From an uncultured Sphingorhabdus sp. (GTDB lineage: Bacteria; Pseudomonadota; Alphaproteobacteria; Sphingomonadales; Sphingomonadaceae), in the NCBI GenBank assembly GCA_937873665.1, contig CALMYW010000394.1, positions 951,892 through 1,015,891 on the forward strand: a stretch of 64,000 bases of DNA, in the 5' to 3' direction. Positions 27,251 through 36,404 of this stretch are shown here, piece by piece (position 1 is the stretch's first letter; every line of letters starts with the position of its first letter). The translations under genes were made by a program, and so were the position numbers. The notes below the pieces were generated by a model, which saw only the letters and a list, made by a program, of their open reading frames with translations, ran no database searches and was not told the origin of the DNA.

Positions 27251-28858
27251 TCAAGGGGTAAAAACAAATCCGCGATAGCCGTTCGCGGCAACCTCGTCGC
27301 AGATCTGGGAATAGGCGGCGACGCTCGGAAAGTTGATGAGCTGGCGCTTCTTGCCCGGAACGTTATCGCCCATGTACCAGGACTTGGCCTTGGGGAAGAG
27401 AGTCATAGCGCCGATTTGTTCGACCATTCCGGTCCATTCGCGTTCCGCCTCCGCATCCGGCTCAAAGCGCGAAAACCCATTTTCTCTCAGATAAACAAGA
27501 AATCCGGTTGTCCAGTCACCCTGCTGCTCGGCCGAGGTCGGGCCATTCGAAAAGCCGGATGGGCTCAACGGGCCATAATGAAAGATCATGTTCGGGAACC
27601 CGCAGACCGAGTTGCCAAGATAGGCACGGACACCATCGGTCCAGGCCTCTCCAAGACTGAGGCCCTGCAGGCCGCGAATGTCCATGTCGATTAGTCCGCC
27701 GCTGCCCGCATCGAACCCGGTGGCAAAGACGATGATATCGCATGCGACCAATCCGGCCGCGGTTTGAATGCCCTCAGGGGCGATGCGCGTGATCGGATCC
27801 TGCTTGAGATCGACCAGGGAGACATTGTCCTGCGCGAAAATTTCATAATAATTCTGTTCGAGCGACGGGCGCTTGGTGCCGAAGGGGTGCGGTGGTTCGG
27901 TGGGTGCCAGAACCTCGTGCAACGATGGATCGGTGATCCTCGCGCGGACCTTGTCGCGCCAGAAATCATATGCGAAGCGATTGGCCCGTTCGTCGGTCAG
28001 CAGGTCGGCGAAATTGTTGAACCAGAACCGAAGGCCACCGGCTCGCCACAAACGCTCATAGCTCGCTTCGCGCTCGGCTGCGTCAACATCGAGCGTGTTT
28101 GCGTCCAGACGATTGGCATCAAACCCGCCGCTCGTGTGGCGTCGTGCATCGAAGATGGCGGGATAGCCGGGTTTTTCCTGCACCTGTTGCTCAGTTGTCA
28201 GGCATTGCTGCTGCATCGGCAGGGCAAGGATCGGCGTGCGCTGGAACAGGGTCAGCTGGGCGGCCTCGCGTGCCGCTTCCTGTGCGACCTGAACGCCGCT
28301 CGCGCCAGTGCCAATGATTGCAACCCGTTTTCCGGCAAAGGAAAGACCACCTTGGGGCCAGTGCGCGGTGTGATGCTGTTCGCCCTCGAAGGTCTCTTTG
28401 CCCGCAATGTCAGGGGTATAGGATTTGGCGGCAAAACCGGCGCAGGGGAACAGGAAGCGCGTGCGCAGTTCCTCTCCGTTTGCGGTTTCGACATGCCATT
28501 GATTGCTTTCAGCATCGAACCGCGCGCCCGACACGCGGGTTCCCATGGTCATGTCAGGCCACAGGTCGAGCTTGTCGCAGACGTACTGAAAATAGGCGCG
28601 CAATTCGGCGCCAGACGGAAATCGCTCGCTCCACGTCCAACCCTGCCAAAGCTCGGGCAGCGAAAATTCATAGATCGGGACGTGGGAATCGACTCGGGCA
28701 CCGGGATAGCAGTTCCAGTACCAGATGCCGCCGGGCTGCTCCGCAGCATCAATCAGTTTCACGCGGAACCCGGCCTGACGCAGGCGGTGCAGCAGATAGA
28801 TTCCGCTGAAACCGGCACCGATGATGAGTGCATCGAGTTCTGCGTTCTTGTCACTCAT
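27251..28858 (-). CDS. Baeyer-Villiger-type flavin monooxygenase
   Basis: 535 residues. The N-terminal FAD site is IIGAGFSGIYLLHRLRQAGF, the second NADPH Rossmann site is AIIGTGASGVQVAQEAAREA, and between them is the BVMO fingerprint FEGEQHHTAHWP (FxGxxxHxxxWP). A conserved GxWYWNCYPGARVDS precedes it. BVMOs insert oxygen beside a carbonyl, turning ketones into esters or lactones with NADPH and O2. Its ATG overlaps the acyl-CoA ligase stop (ATGA). The ketone substrate presumably arises from the P450 product, but no alcohol dehydrogenase is seen in the element. Confidence 0.93.
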   Translation of the reverse strand: MSDKNAELDALIIGAGFSGIYLLHRLRQAGFRVKLIDAAEQPGGIWYWNCYPGARVDSHVPIYEFSLPELWQGWTWSERFPSGAELRAYFQYVCDKLDLWPDMTMGTRVSGARFDAESNQWHVETANGEELRTRFLFPCAGFAAKSYTPDIAGKETFEGEQHHTAHWPQGGLSFAGKRVAIIGTGASGVQVAQEAAREAAQLTLFQRTPILALPMQQQCLTTEQQVQEKPGYPAIFDARRHTSGGFDANRLDANTLDVDAAEREASYERLWRAGGLRFWFNNFADLLTDERANRFAYDFWRDKVRARITDPSLHEVLAPTEPPHPFGTKRPSLEQNYYEIFAQDNVSLVDLKQDPITRIAPEGIQTAAGLVACDIIVFATGFDAGSGGLIDMDIRGLQGLSLGEAWTDGVRAYLGNSVCGFPNMIFHYGPLSPSGFSNGPTSAEQQGDWTTGFLVYLRENGFSRFEPDAEAEREWTGMVEQIGAMTLFPKAKSWYMGDNVPGKKRQLINFPSVAAYSQICDEVAANGYRGFVFTP

Positions 28859-30468
28859 CGGGCGTTGCTCAATGCGACTGCAAGTTCGGCCGCGCCCTTA
28901 TAGTCGGCCTTGCCATTGGGCGCGCGCAGCGCGCTATCGGTTGCGAAAACCGCCTTTGGGGTCTTGTAGCCGGCCAGCTTGCCCCGGACATGATCCTTGA
29001 GCGCCTGCTCATCCAGCGTTGCTCCTGCGCGGAGATGAACCACGGCGGTGACCGCCTGACCCCACTTGTCATCGGGTACGCCGACAACCAGAGCATCCTC
29101 GATCGCCGGATGGGTCTTGAGCACTTCCTCCACTTCTTCGGGAAAGACCTTTTCGCCCGCCGTATTGATGCACACGCTGCCCCGGCCTAGCAAGGTCAGG
29201 CTGCCATCTTTTTCGACCGTGCACCAGTCGCCCGGAATCGAATAACGAACCCCATTGATGGTCTTGAACGTCCGCGCAGATTTCTCGGGATCCTTGTAGT
29301 AGGCCAGCGGGATCGGTCCCTTGAGGGCGATGAAGCCCGGCACGCCGCTGCCGGGTGGGACGGGTTGGTCCTTTTCATCGAACACATCGCACATTCCGCC
29401 GATGGTGAACTTTGCGGTTTCCGTGCTGCCGGCAGCGGTCGTCACCGAACGACCAAAACCGAGTCCCTCGGAGGCTCCGAAGCTGTCCATCAGGGCCACT
29501 TGCGGAATGTGGCGGATCAGGCCCTGTTTGACCTCTTTGCTCCACATCACGCCAGACGAAACGATGGTTATCAGGCTCGACGTATCGAATTTGCCCGGTG
29601 CGGCGTCCAGGGCCTTGAGCATTGGTTTGGCGAAGGCATCGCCGACGATCGCAATCGACTGCACCTTGTTCCGCTCAACCGCTTGCCACAATTCGTCCGC
29701 GTCCAGCGAAGCATTGTCCAGCGTTACGATACACCCGCCAGAAGCAAGAGTCCCGATCGCGGTGATGAAGCCAGTTCCGTGCATCAAGGGACAGGCAGGC
29801 AAGGTCATCCGTCCAGGCCCGTCGGCGCGGATCAGAGCGAGCGCCGCCTCAATACTGTCCGGCGTCGGACCGAGCAGACGTTGCGCATCGAGTTGGGCCT
29901 CGCGCATATCGGTGTGGCGCCAGATTACGCCCTTGGGCATGCCGGTCGTTCCGCCGGTGTAGATGAACAGCTCGTCATGCGGCGACCGTTCGATTCCCAG
30001 CGGCAAGCCGTCGCCCGTTTGGGCAAGCTGTTCATAGGCAATCGCAAACGGAGCTTTCGCCGCTTCCTCGCCGATTTCGACGAACAACCGCACCTTTTGC
30101 AGCCGGTCTTTGAGTTCGACAATGCAATCGCGGAATTCGGAGCTGTAGAAAACGACTTCGCTGTCGGAATCGTCGAAAATGTAGAACACCTCATCCGGGC
30201 GATAGCGATAGTTGATGTTCACATGAGTGAAACGACCCTTGAAACAGGCGGCCATCAGTTCGCCGTATTCTGGCCGGTTGCGCATGTAAAACGCCACCTT
30301 GGTCCCCGGTGCAAGTCCTTGAGCAGCAAGGGCTCGGGCAATGTTGTTCGATCGGGCGCCCATTTGCGCCCAAGTAATCATGCGTGTGCCGTGGATCAGG
30401 GCTGGGGCAGTCGCGGGCAGAACCGACTCGATCGCATCGAGAATGTCGCCCAGATTCCATTGCGCCAT
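28855..30468 (-). CDS. Long/branched-chain-type acyl-CoA synthetase (FadD-like)
   Basis: 537 residues from ATG 30468, set by the first family-like residues (MAQWNLGDILDAIESVLP) and GGAGAG upstream. ANL motifs are present: FIYTGGTTGMPKGVIW, SFGASEGLGFG, the STGR-like LTLLGRGSVCINTAGEKVFPEEVEE and the catalytic Lys near APNGKADYK. The sequence type resembles FadD19/FadD13-like ligases of steroid and branched-acid breakdown. It would activate the acid product with CoA. It is followed by the coupled BVMO gene and preceded by two acyl-CoA dehydrogenases. Confidence 0.9.
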   Translation of the reverse strand: MAQWNLGDILDAIESVLPATAPALIHGTRMITWAQMGARSNNIARALAAQGLAPGTKVAFYMRNRPEYGELMAACFKGRFTHVNINYRYRPDEVFYIFDDSDSEVVFYSSEFRDCIVELKDRLQKVRLFVEIGEEAAKAPFAIAYEQLAQTGDGLPLGIERSPHDELFIYTGGTTGMPKGVIWRHTDMREAQLDAQRLLGPTPDSIEAALALIRADGPGRMTLPACPLMHGTGFITAIGTLASGGCIVTLDNASLDADELWQAVERNKVQSIAIVGDAFAKPMLKALDAAPGKFDTSSLITIVSSGVMWSKEVKQGLIRHIPQVALMDSFGASEGLGFGRSVTTAAGSTETAKFTIGGMCDVFDEKDQPVPPGSGVPGFIALKGPIPLAYYKDPEKSARTFKTINGVRYSIPGDWCTVEKDGSLTLLGRGSVCINTAGEKVFPEEVEEVLKTHPAIEDALVVGVPDDKWGQAVTAVVHLRAGATLDEQALKDHVRGKLAGYKTPKAVFATDSALRAPNGKADYKGAAELAVALSNAR

Positions 30469-30491
30469 TCGAACTCTCCTCTCGCGAACAG

Positions 30492-31586
30492 TCACGCTGC
30501 TCTTGCAATCCAGCCTTGCAGAAGTGCCGCCTCTTCCCTGACAGTCTCGGGCCCTCCCAGGATCTGCCGGTCGAAACCGATCCGCTTGAACCAGTAATGC
30601 AGCCCCAGCAGGTCGGTGAAGCCCATGCCGCCATGTACTTCGGTTGCGGTGCGGGCGATGATCCGCCCGGTCTCGCCGAGGTGAGACTTGGCGTGGCACG
30701 CCATCAGGGGCGCCTCTTCCGGTACCGCATCGAAGGCATGGGCAGCATACCATACCAGCGACCGGCATGGCTCGTTGCGCGCCGCCATTTCGGCGCACAT
30801 GTGCTTGACGGCCTGAAAGCTGCCGATCACCCGTCCGAATTGTTCGCGCTGCCCTGCATAGGCCACAGCCTGGGCGATCATCGCATCTGCCGCGCCGAGG
30901 CTGTCCGCCGCCAGCAGGATCCGGCCCGCCGCGATGATCCGCTGGGCCGCCTTGCCGCCGTCATCGCGCAAGGCTTCGGCTGGAACCGATGACAGCCGCA
31001 GTCCGCAAATCGAGCGGGTCGCGTCAATGGTCCTTAGGGCAATCTGCTCCACGCCCTCGGACTGCGCCAGGATGATGTAAAGCTGTCCGTTGTCGTCGGC
31101 GACAAGGAAGTGATCGGCCTCCTCGCAATCAAGAACGAACAGTGCCAATCCGGTCAGTCTGCCATCGGCGCAGGACACGCCCGAACCATCGCGGCGCGTC
31201 ACTAGGCCCTGCAAGCCAACGCCGAAGCACACGCCACCCGATGCGATGCGCGGGAGCCAATTCGCTTTTTGCGCGTCGGAGCCCGCCTCGATCAGCGCGA
31301 GCGGGGCCAGGACCTTGCGGCCAGCGAAGGGGACAGGGGCCACCGCTTCGCCAAGTGCGGTTGCAACCACGGCGGCATCCAGCATCCCAAGGCCCAGGCC
31401 GCCATAGGCTTCGGGCACGACAAGGCCGTTCAGCCCCAATTCCGCAAGTGCTGCCTCCGCTTGTGCACTAACCGCGCTTTCGCTTTCGACGACATTTCTG
31501 ACGTGATTCAGAGGGCACAGTTCGCGCAGCAGCCGGGCTACGCTCTCGGCCAGCATTTGCTGTTCCTGGGAAAGTCCGAAATCCAT
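30492..31586 (-). CDS. Acyl-CoA dehydrogenase, second subunit of a probable heteromeric pair
   Basis: 364 residues from ATG 31586, which shares one base with the upstream gene's TAA (TAATG). The acyl-CoA dehydrogenase fold is seen in MDFGLSQEQQMLAESVARLL, LGLNGLVVPEAYGGLGLG and the C-terminal YAGQREQFGRVIGSFQAVKH ... EVHGGMGFTDLLGLHYWFKR. It is shorter and more divergent than its neighbour. Adjacent unequal pairs of this kind form alpha2-beta2 enzymes in steroid catabolism (ChsE1-ChsE2 type), where each half supplies part of the FAD site. A heteromer is inferred here. Confidence 0.87.
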   Translation of the reverse strand: MDFGLSQEQQMLAESVARLLRELCPLNHVRNVVESESAVSAQAEAALAELGLNGLVVPEAYGGLGLGMLDAAVVATALGEAVAPVPFAGRKVLAPLALIEAGSDAQKANWLPRIASGGVCFGVGLQGLVTRRDGSGVSCADGRLTGLALFVLDCEEADHFLVADDNGQLYIILAQSEGVEQIALRTIDATRSICGLRLSSVPAEALRDDGGKAAQRIIAAGRILLAADSLGAADAMIAQAVAYAGQREQFGRVIGSFQAVKHMCAEMAARNEPCRSLVWYAAHAFDAVPEEAPLMACHAKSHLGETGRIIARTATEVHGGMGFTDLLGLHYWFKRIGFDRQILGGPETVREEAALLQGWIARAA

Positions 31587-32791
31587 TACCGCTCTCCCTG
31601 CGAAGCCAGACGCGGTTCGCGCGGCATGTTCAGGCCGCGTTCCGAAATGATGTTTTTCTGGATCTGGGCAGTACCCCCGCCGATAATCAGGCCGAGCTGG
31701 AACATGTAGTTCCATTGCCAGCTTCCGTGCGCGCGTTCGTGGGGGCTGCCGTGATAGAGCAGGCCGAGTTCACCCAGCGCATCGATCGCCAGCGCCGAAA
31801 TCTGGTGCGCCAGCTCGCAGGCCTGAAGCTTGACGATCAACTTGGCCATACCCCCCGGTTCGCCCTTGATCTGGCTCGAGAGGACCCGCATCCCGTTGTA
31901 TTTCATCGCCGCAACTTCTGCTTGCAGCGAGCCAAGTCGGTCCCGGAACGCGGGCAAGTCGATCACCCGATGTCCATCGACCTGTTCTTGCCGCATCAGG
32001 TCGATAAGGGCCAAAAGCCGGTTCTCAAGCGCATCAGGATCGCCGAGCATTCCGCGTTCGTGGCCAAGGGTGGCATTGGCCACGAACCAGCCTTGCCCGC
32101 GTTGCCCGACAATCTGATCTATGGGCACGCGGACATCGGTGAAAAAGATTTCGTTAAATTCGGCGTTGCCGGTCATCGTCTTGAGCGGACGGACCTCGAT
32201 TCCCGGGGTCTGCATCGAGAAGATCAGATAGCTGATCCCGCGATGCTTGGCGGCATCGCCTTCGGTCCGCACCAGACAGAAGATCATATCCGCTTCCTTG
32301 GCGGTGCTCGTCCAGATCTTCTGTCCGTTGATCACGAACTCGCCATTTTCGATCCGGGCGCTGGTCTTCAGGCTGGCGAGGTCCGACCCGGCCCCCGGCT
32401 CGGAATAACCCTGGCACCAAACCACATCGCCGGCCAGCGTCGGTTCGATCCAGCGCCGCTTCTGCTCCTCGGTACCGAGTTCGAGCAGGGTCGGAACGAG
32501 CATCGAAATGCCCTGATTGGCTAGGCCTCCCGGCACCCCGGCATGGGCGAACTCTTCGGCGATGATCCGGGACTTGAGGATGTCGGGATCGGCCCCGAAG
32601 CCACCATATTCGCGCGGGATGGTGCGCGCGGTATAGCCGTGCCGGATCAGCAGCTTCTGCCAGACCACGCTTTCCGGTGATGGGCGAGAAGCGCGTCCTG
32701 CGCCCTTCGGAGCCAGATGGCGGTTCGCCGTGATGAAGCCGCGAACCTCATCGCGAAAGCTCTCGTATTCCGGATTATAGCTCAGATCCAT
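31586..32791 (-). CDS. Acyl-CoA dehydrogenase, first subunit of a probable heteromeric pair
   Basis: 401 residues from ATG 32791, 14 bp behind the DUF35 gene stop. Motifs are WCQGYSEPGAGSDLASLKT (substrate/FAD contact), INGQKIWTSTAKEADMIFCL and the C-terminal LGLIIGGGTAQIQKNIISER with the last helix of the family. The catalytic base cannot be placed with certainty. It oxidises acyl-CoA to 2-enoyl-CoA and passes electrons to ETF. It directly abuts the second dehydrogenase gene (TAATG), which supports one heteromeric enzyme. Confidence 0.9.
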   Translation of the reverse strand: MDLSYNPEYESFRDEVRGFITANRHLAPKGAGRASRPSPESVVWQKLLIRHGYTARTIPREYGGFGADPDILKSRIIAEEFAHAGVPGGLANQGISMLVPTLLELGTEEQKRRWIEPTLAGDVVWCQGYSEPGAGSDLASLKTSARIENGEFVINGQKIWTSTAKEADMIFCLVRTEGDAAKHRGISYLIFSMQTPGIEVRPLKTMTGNAEFNEIFFTDVRVPIDQIVGQRGQGWFVANATLGHERGMLGDPDALENRLLALIDLMRQEQVDGHRVIDLPAFRDRLGSLQAEVAAMKYNGMRVLSSQIKGEPGGMAKLIVKLQACELAHQISALAIDALGELGLLYHGSPHERAHGSWQWNYMFQLGLIIGGGTAQIQKNIISERGLNMPREPRLASQGER

Positions 32792-32805
32792 CGCGCAGTG
32801 CCCTT

Positions 32806-33252
32806 TCAGACCGGCCGGAACACGGGGAGGCGGAAACCGTCCGAAAAATCCTCGAAATCGAGAGTTACCGGAAGGTCGAGCCGGACATCGCCGGCCGGAC
32901 AATCGATCAGCCGCGTCGCCATCCGGACACCTTCTTCAAGCTCGACTACGGCCGCGACATAAGGAATGTCTGAAGCAAAGGCCGGATGGAGCGCCTGATG
33001 CACGACCGTCCAGGAGAATACCACGCCTTGGCCAGAGCTCTGTTCCCATGAAAAGTCCGGTGAGCCGCAGCGGGCGCACATGTAACGGGGAAGATGACGC
33101 CAGGTGCCGCATTCCCGGCACTTCTGGAAATGGAGATGTCCGTCCTGGCAACGGGACCAGAATTCCTGTTCGACCGGGTCCTGCGGTCGCGGCCGGGGTT
33201 TGGGCGGAGCGGCGGCTTGGGCGCGCAGCTTCGGTGGCAGATTGTCGTCCAT
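32806..33252 (-). CDS. DUF35 Zn-ribbon/OB-fold protein, partner of the thiolase-like aldolase
   Basis: 148 residues. The N-terminal helix and Zn ribbon (KCRECGTW ... YMCARCGS, two CxxC pairs at about residues 42-65) lead to an OB-fold (GQGVVFSWTVVHQALHP, YVAAVVELEEGVRMATRLI). DUF35 proteins bind Ltp2-type thiolase-fold aldolases and hydratases (as in ChsH2) and channel acyl-CoA. This gene directly abuts the thiolase-like stop with no gap, fitting a stable complex. A MaoC hydratase domain, present in some DUF35 partners, is absent. Confidence 0.88.
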   Translation of the reverse strand: MDDNLPPKLRAQAAAPPKPRPRPQDPVEQEFWSRCQDGHLHFQKCRECGTWRHLPRYMCARCGSPDFSWEQSSGQGVVFSWTVVHQALHPAFASDIPYVAAVVELEEGVRMATRLIDCPAGDVRLDLPVTLDFEDFSDGFRLPVFRPV

Positions 33253-34425
33253 CTAGTCAAATCTCCGCAAGATCGCGATGCTGCCGTCACCCAGGTCGCC
33301 CCAGCCGGTGACAAGCCCGGTCCTGGCACCTTCGACCTGCCGGGCTCCGCAATCGTGCCGCAACTGCCGGACGGCTTCGACAACATGATTGAGACCCCAG
33401 ACATGCGCCTCGCTGAGCAGGCCGCCGTGTGTGTTGAGGGGAAACCTGCCGCCCAGCTCGATCTGGCCATCCTTGACGAAATCGTGCGCGCCGCCTGGCT
33501 CGCAATAGCCCATGGCTTCGAGTTGCAGCAGGACGACATAGGTGAAGCAATCATAGACCTGAAGGAAATCCATGTCTGCGCGCGATACCCCGGCCATCTC
33601 AAACGCCTTCGGCGCGGCATAGGACAGGCCGATCTTGAATGGATCAGGGCGGGACGGGATATCGTCCGCCGGATAGGGATGCCCTTCGGCCGCACCGGCG
33701 ATCGTTACCGGAACATGCGGCATGTCGCGGGCACGATCGACCCGCGATACCACCACTGCGCAGGCACCGTCGGTCTCCAGGCAGCAGTCGTAGAGCTTGA
33801 ATGGTTCGGAAATCCAGCGCGCCGAATGGTAGGTCTCCCAATCCAGCAGCCTGCCATAGGTAAACGCCTTGGGATTGAGCTGGGCATGCTTGCGGCAGGC
33901 CATTGCGACGGCACCCATCGCTTCCGGGCCGACCCCGTAGAGCCGGGAATGGCGCATTGCCAGCCAGGCATACATCTGGACCGGAAGGAAAACGCCATAA
34001 GGGATGTAATAGCCCTGGATGGTGTTCGTCAGGGTATTCATGTTCATCGACCGGGTCGGCGGCGCTCCCGCCTTGGGCCGTAACGCCGAAAAGCCGTTCC
34101 ACCCCAGTGTCACGAGCACGTGATTGCACAGCCCCGCAGAGATCGCCATTGCCGCGTTTTGCAAGGCGGTGGTCGGACTGGCACCGCCCATATGCACCGT
34201 GGCGGCATAGCGCAGCACGTCGATCCCCAGATTTGCGGCCAGCTCCTCACTGGTCGTATAGATCGGCGGCGGCACCATTCCGTCGATGTCGGAAGGTTTC
34301 AACCCGGCATCGGCAATCGCCTTGCGCGATGCCTCCAGCATCATGTCAACGGCGGTGCGTTCAGTTCCCTTGACGAAATCAGTTTCGCCAACGCCGGTGA
34401 TCGCTGTCTTGTCGGAAAAAGTCAT
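33253..34425 (-). CDS. Thiolase-fold protein of the Ltp2/SCP2 type, probable retro-aldolase
   Basis: 390 residues of the thiolase superfamily ([51 protein letters not shown]). The position of the acylated Cys (normally in NxxCxSG) reads [12 protein letters not shown], with no cysteine, so thiolysis is unlikely. Ltp2-like members with this change are retro-aldolases that cut beta-hydroxyacyl-CoA with a tertiary hydroxyl and work with a DUF35 protein. The partner gene follows directly. Tyr in VYDCFTYVV is a candidate catalytic residue. Its ATG overlaps the Coq4-like stop (ATGA). Confidence 0.85.
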   Translation of the reverse strand: MTFSDKTAITGVGETDFVKGTERTAVDMMLEASRKAIADAGLKPSDIDGMVPPPIYTTSEELAANLGIDVLRYAATVHMGGASPTTALQNAAMAISAGLCNHVLVTLGWNGFSALRPKAGAPPTRSMNMNTLTNTIQGYYIPYGVFLPVQMYAWLAMRHSRLYGVGPEAMGAVAMACRKHAQLNPKAFTYGRLLDWETYHSARWISEPFKLYDCCLETDGACAVVVSRVDRARDMPHVPVTIAGAAEGHPYPADDIPSRPDPFKIGLSYAAPKAFEMAGVSRADMDFLQVYDCFTYVVLLQLEAMGYCEPGGAHDFVKDGQIELGGRFPLNTHGGLLSEAHVWGLNHVVEAVRQLRHDCGARQVEGARTGLVTGWGDLGDGSIAILRRFD

Positions 34426-35201
34426 GCGGACGCTGCGTCCTTCTGCAGTGATAGGGAAAGCTCGCGCCGAACCTGGAATTCGACTTCGATCCGTTTGGCG
34501 ATCGGTTCGGCCGCGCGATAACGGGGTGCTTGTGGCAGCCTCAGCAGGGCGTGGACCTCATCAAGCGGGCGATCGAGAAGTTCCTCCCAATATGTCTCGG
34601 ACAAGCGTCGCGCTGCGCGCCCACGCCGCCACGCTTCGATCATCGGCCCCAAAACGGGCATCTCGGGAGCCTCTCGCCTAGATTTGGCCAGGCCGAGCAA
34701 GGTCAAGAATGCTATCCCGTGGCTATGCGCTTGCGCGTTGCCCAGAGTCAGCACACACAACTCGCCAAGGCCATCTCGGCCGTAGCCGGTGACGACATGA
34801 TAGAGGTCGTGAGAATCGCGCATCCGGTTGCGGAACAGCGCGACGTCGGGATCGGTGAAGGCGCGCAGTCCGCCTTGTTCGCTGGCAGAGACCAGCCCGT
34901 CCGCGCTCAACCCTTCGTCATAGACAAATTCCAGGTAGCGTCGGCCAAGGCTTCCTGGCGGACACCGGGCCAGGCGCTCACGGTCGCGCAGGTGCTCGAG
35001 CAGACTGCTGCGGCTGGCCAGAATGCGCTTCCCGCCTTCCGAACTGGCAAACCGCTTGAATTGCCGGAAATAGCTGTTTCCGGCGAGTGCATCGACAATC
35101 CGGAAGACCTGAGCGGTATCCTCCTTGTCCTTCAGGAGTGTTTTCATCGCAGCGAAGGCTTCGCGCAGGCGAATGCTCCGTTTCAGTTCAAGTCCCTTCA
35201 T
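34422..35201 (-). CDS. Coq4-like protein in a catabolic operon
   Basis: 259 residues. The Coq4 metal motif HDxxH...E appears in [19 protein letters not shown] (about residues 128-146), within a helical fold ([31 protein letters not shown]). Coq4 acts in ubiquinone synthesis on the C1 position of the ring; bacterial paralogues in catabolic clusters have no agreed role. Here it lies between the NMO-like flavoprotein and the aldolase and is coupled to the latter, so a step on the pathway intermediate, rather than quinone synthesis, is inferred. Confidence 0.8.
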   Translation of the reverse strand: MKGLELKRSIRLREAFAAMKTLLKDKEDTAQVFRIVDALAGNSYFRQFKRFASSEGGKRILASRSSLLEHLRDRERLARCPPGSLGRRYLEFVYDEGLSADGLVSASEQGGLRAFTDPDVALFRNRMRDSHDLYHVVTGYGRDGLGELCVLTLGNAQAHSHGIAFLTLLGLAKSRREAPEMPVLGPMIEAWRRGRAARRLSETYWEELLDRPLDEVHALLRLPQAPRYRAAEPIAKRIEVEFQVRRELSLSLQKDAASA

Positions 35202-35234
35202 GGATGCCTCCCTTCGCGACCGGCCCAGTCGGCA

Positions 35235-36374
35235 TCAGCCAAACCGTTTCGCACGAGCCAGTGCTTTTTCGGCACCCGACACCAGATCGCGCATGACATC
35301 GGCGGCAGGACGAACCGACTTGATCAACCCGATCCCCTGGCCAGCAAAACCGGGTAGGACGTCCATCCGCTTGTCGCGGATCGCTGCAGCCATCACCGGA
35401 CCCGCGATCATCGACTGGTAAGGCATCGGCAGCGGTTCCTTGCCAGCATCGATCCAAGCGTTTGCCCACTTGTTGACGATCATCCGGGCAGGCTTGCCGG
35501 TTATCGAGCGGCTCACCACCGTGTCCCCATCGCCGCCCTCGGCGATTGCCTGCTTCTGGAAATCCTCGATCCCGGCCTCTTCGGTCGCCAGAAAGGCCGT
35601 TCCTACCCAAGCGCCATCGGCTCCGAGCATGAAGGTCGCAGCCACACCCCGGCCATCGGTGATCCCGCCAGCGCCCAGCACCGGAACCCGGTCCCCCACG
35701 GCATCGACTACTTGCGGGATCAGCGAAATGGTGCCGATCGGTGAATTGTGACCGCCGCCGTCATGGCCCTGGGCGACAATCACGTCGATCCCGGAATCGG
35801 CCACCTGCAGCGCGTGCTTGACCTTGCCGACCACTGCCATGACAATCGTTCCGTTGGCATGCAGTCGGTCCATCCACGGACCGGGGTTGCCTAGGCCCGC
35901 AGCATAGACCGGAACCTTCTCCTCGATCACAACTTCCATCTGGGCTTCGAAGAATTCTTTCGAAAAAAGCGGAGGCCCGCCTTCGCTTTCCGCGCCTGCC
36001 GCCGCGCGCATCGCCGCCGCTGCGTCCACTTCACCCAGACCTTCACGAGACATGAAGTCTTTGGCGAACTGCTGATATTCGCCGAATACCGACATCGGAT
36101 CGGTGGGAGCCGCCCCGGTTTGCGGCGCCTTGCCCTGGCGCACCGATGCTGGCAGCAAGGTATCCACCCCAAACGGCTTGTCGGTGAGCGCACGGGTTTC
36201 GCGAATCCAGCTGCGCAGTCGCTCAGGCGAGCAGGCCGCCGCGCCGAGGACTCCAAGGCCACCTGCGTTTGAAACCGCAGCGGCCAGTGCCGGCACACTC
36301 GCGCCGCCCATACCGGCCAAGACTATCGGATATTCAATCTTGAGCATTTCGCAAATGCGGCTGTTCAGCGCCAT
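35235..36374 (-). CDS. Nitronate monooxygenase/2-nitropropane dioxygenase-family flavoprotein
   Basis: 379 residues from ATG 36374, with GGAGAGAG close upstream (ATG 36386 is also open). TIM-barrel FMN protein: CEMLKIEYPIVLAGMGGASV at the N terminus, VIVAQGHDGGGHNSPIGTIS, LGAGGITDGRGVAATFMLGA and the phosphate-binding GAWVGTAFLATEEA. Relatives oxidise nitronates, but family members in steroid gene sets (IpdC type) introduce or reduce C=C bonds in CoA esters. That alternative fits this operon better. It is the second gene after the GntR regulator. Confidence 0.85.
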   Translation of the reverse strand: MALNSRICEMLKIEYPIVLAGMGGASVPALAAAVSNAGGLGVLGAAACSPERLRSWIRETRALTDKPFGVDTLLPASVRQGKAPQTGAAPTDPMSVFGEYQQFAKDFMSREGLGEVDAAAAMRAAAGAESEGGPPLFSKEFFEAQMEVVIEEKVPVYAAGLGNPGPWMDRLHANGTIVMAVVGKVKHALQVADSGIDVIVAQGHDGGGHNSPIGTISLIPQVVDAVGDRVPVLGAGGITDGRGVAATFMLGADGAWVGTAFLATEEAGIEDFQKQAIAEGGDGDTVVSRSITGKPARMIVNKWANAWIDAGKEPLPMPYQSMIAGPVMAAAIRDKRMDVLPGFAGQGIGLIKSVRPAADVMRDLVSGAEKALARAKRFG

Positions 36375-36404
36375 CACTCTCTCCATTTTGTCGGCTTCAA
36401 AGGC

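Noticed and set aside
27764..28903. 379-codon open frame on the plus strand
   Set aside because: Antisense shadow of the BVMO gene, whose FAD, NADPH and BVMO motifs are intact.
33253..34425. Ordinary acetyl-CoA acetyltransferase
   Set aside because: The catalytic cysteine motif is absent and a DUF35 partner is adjacent; Ltp2-like aldolase fits better.
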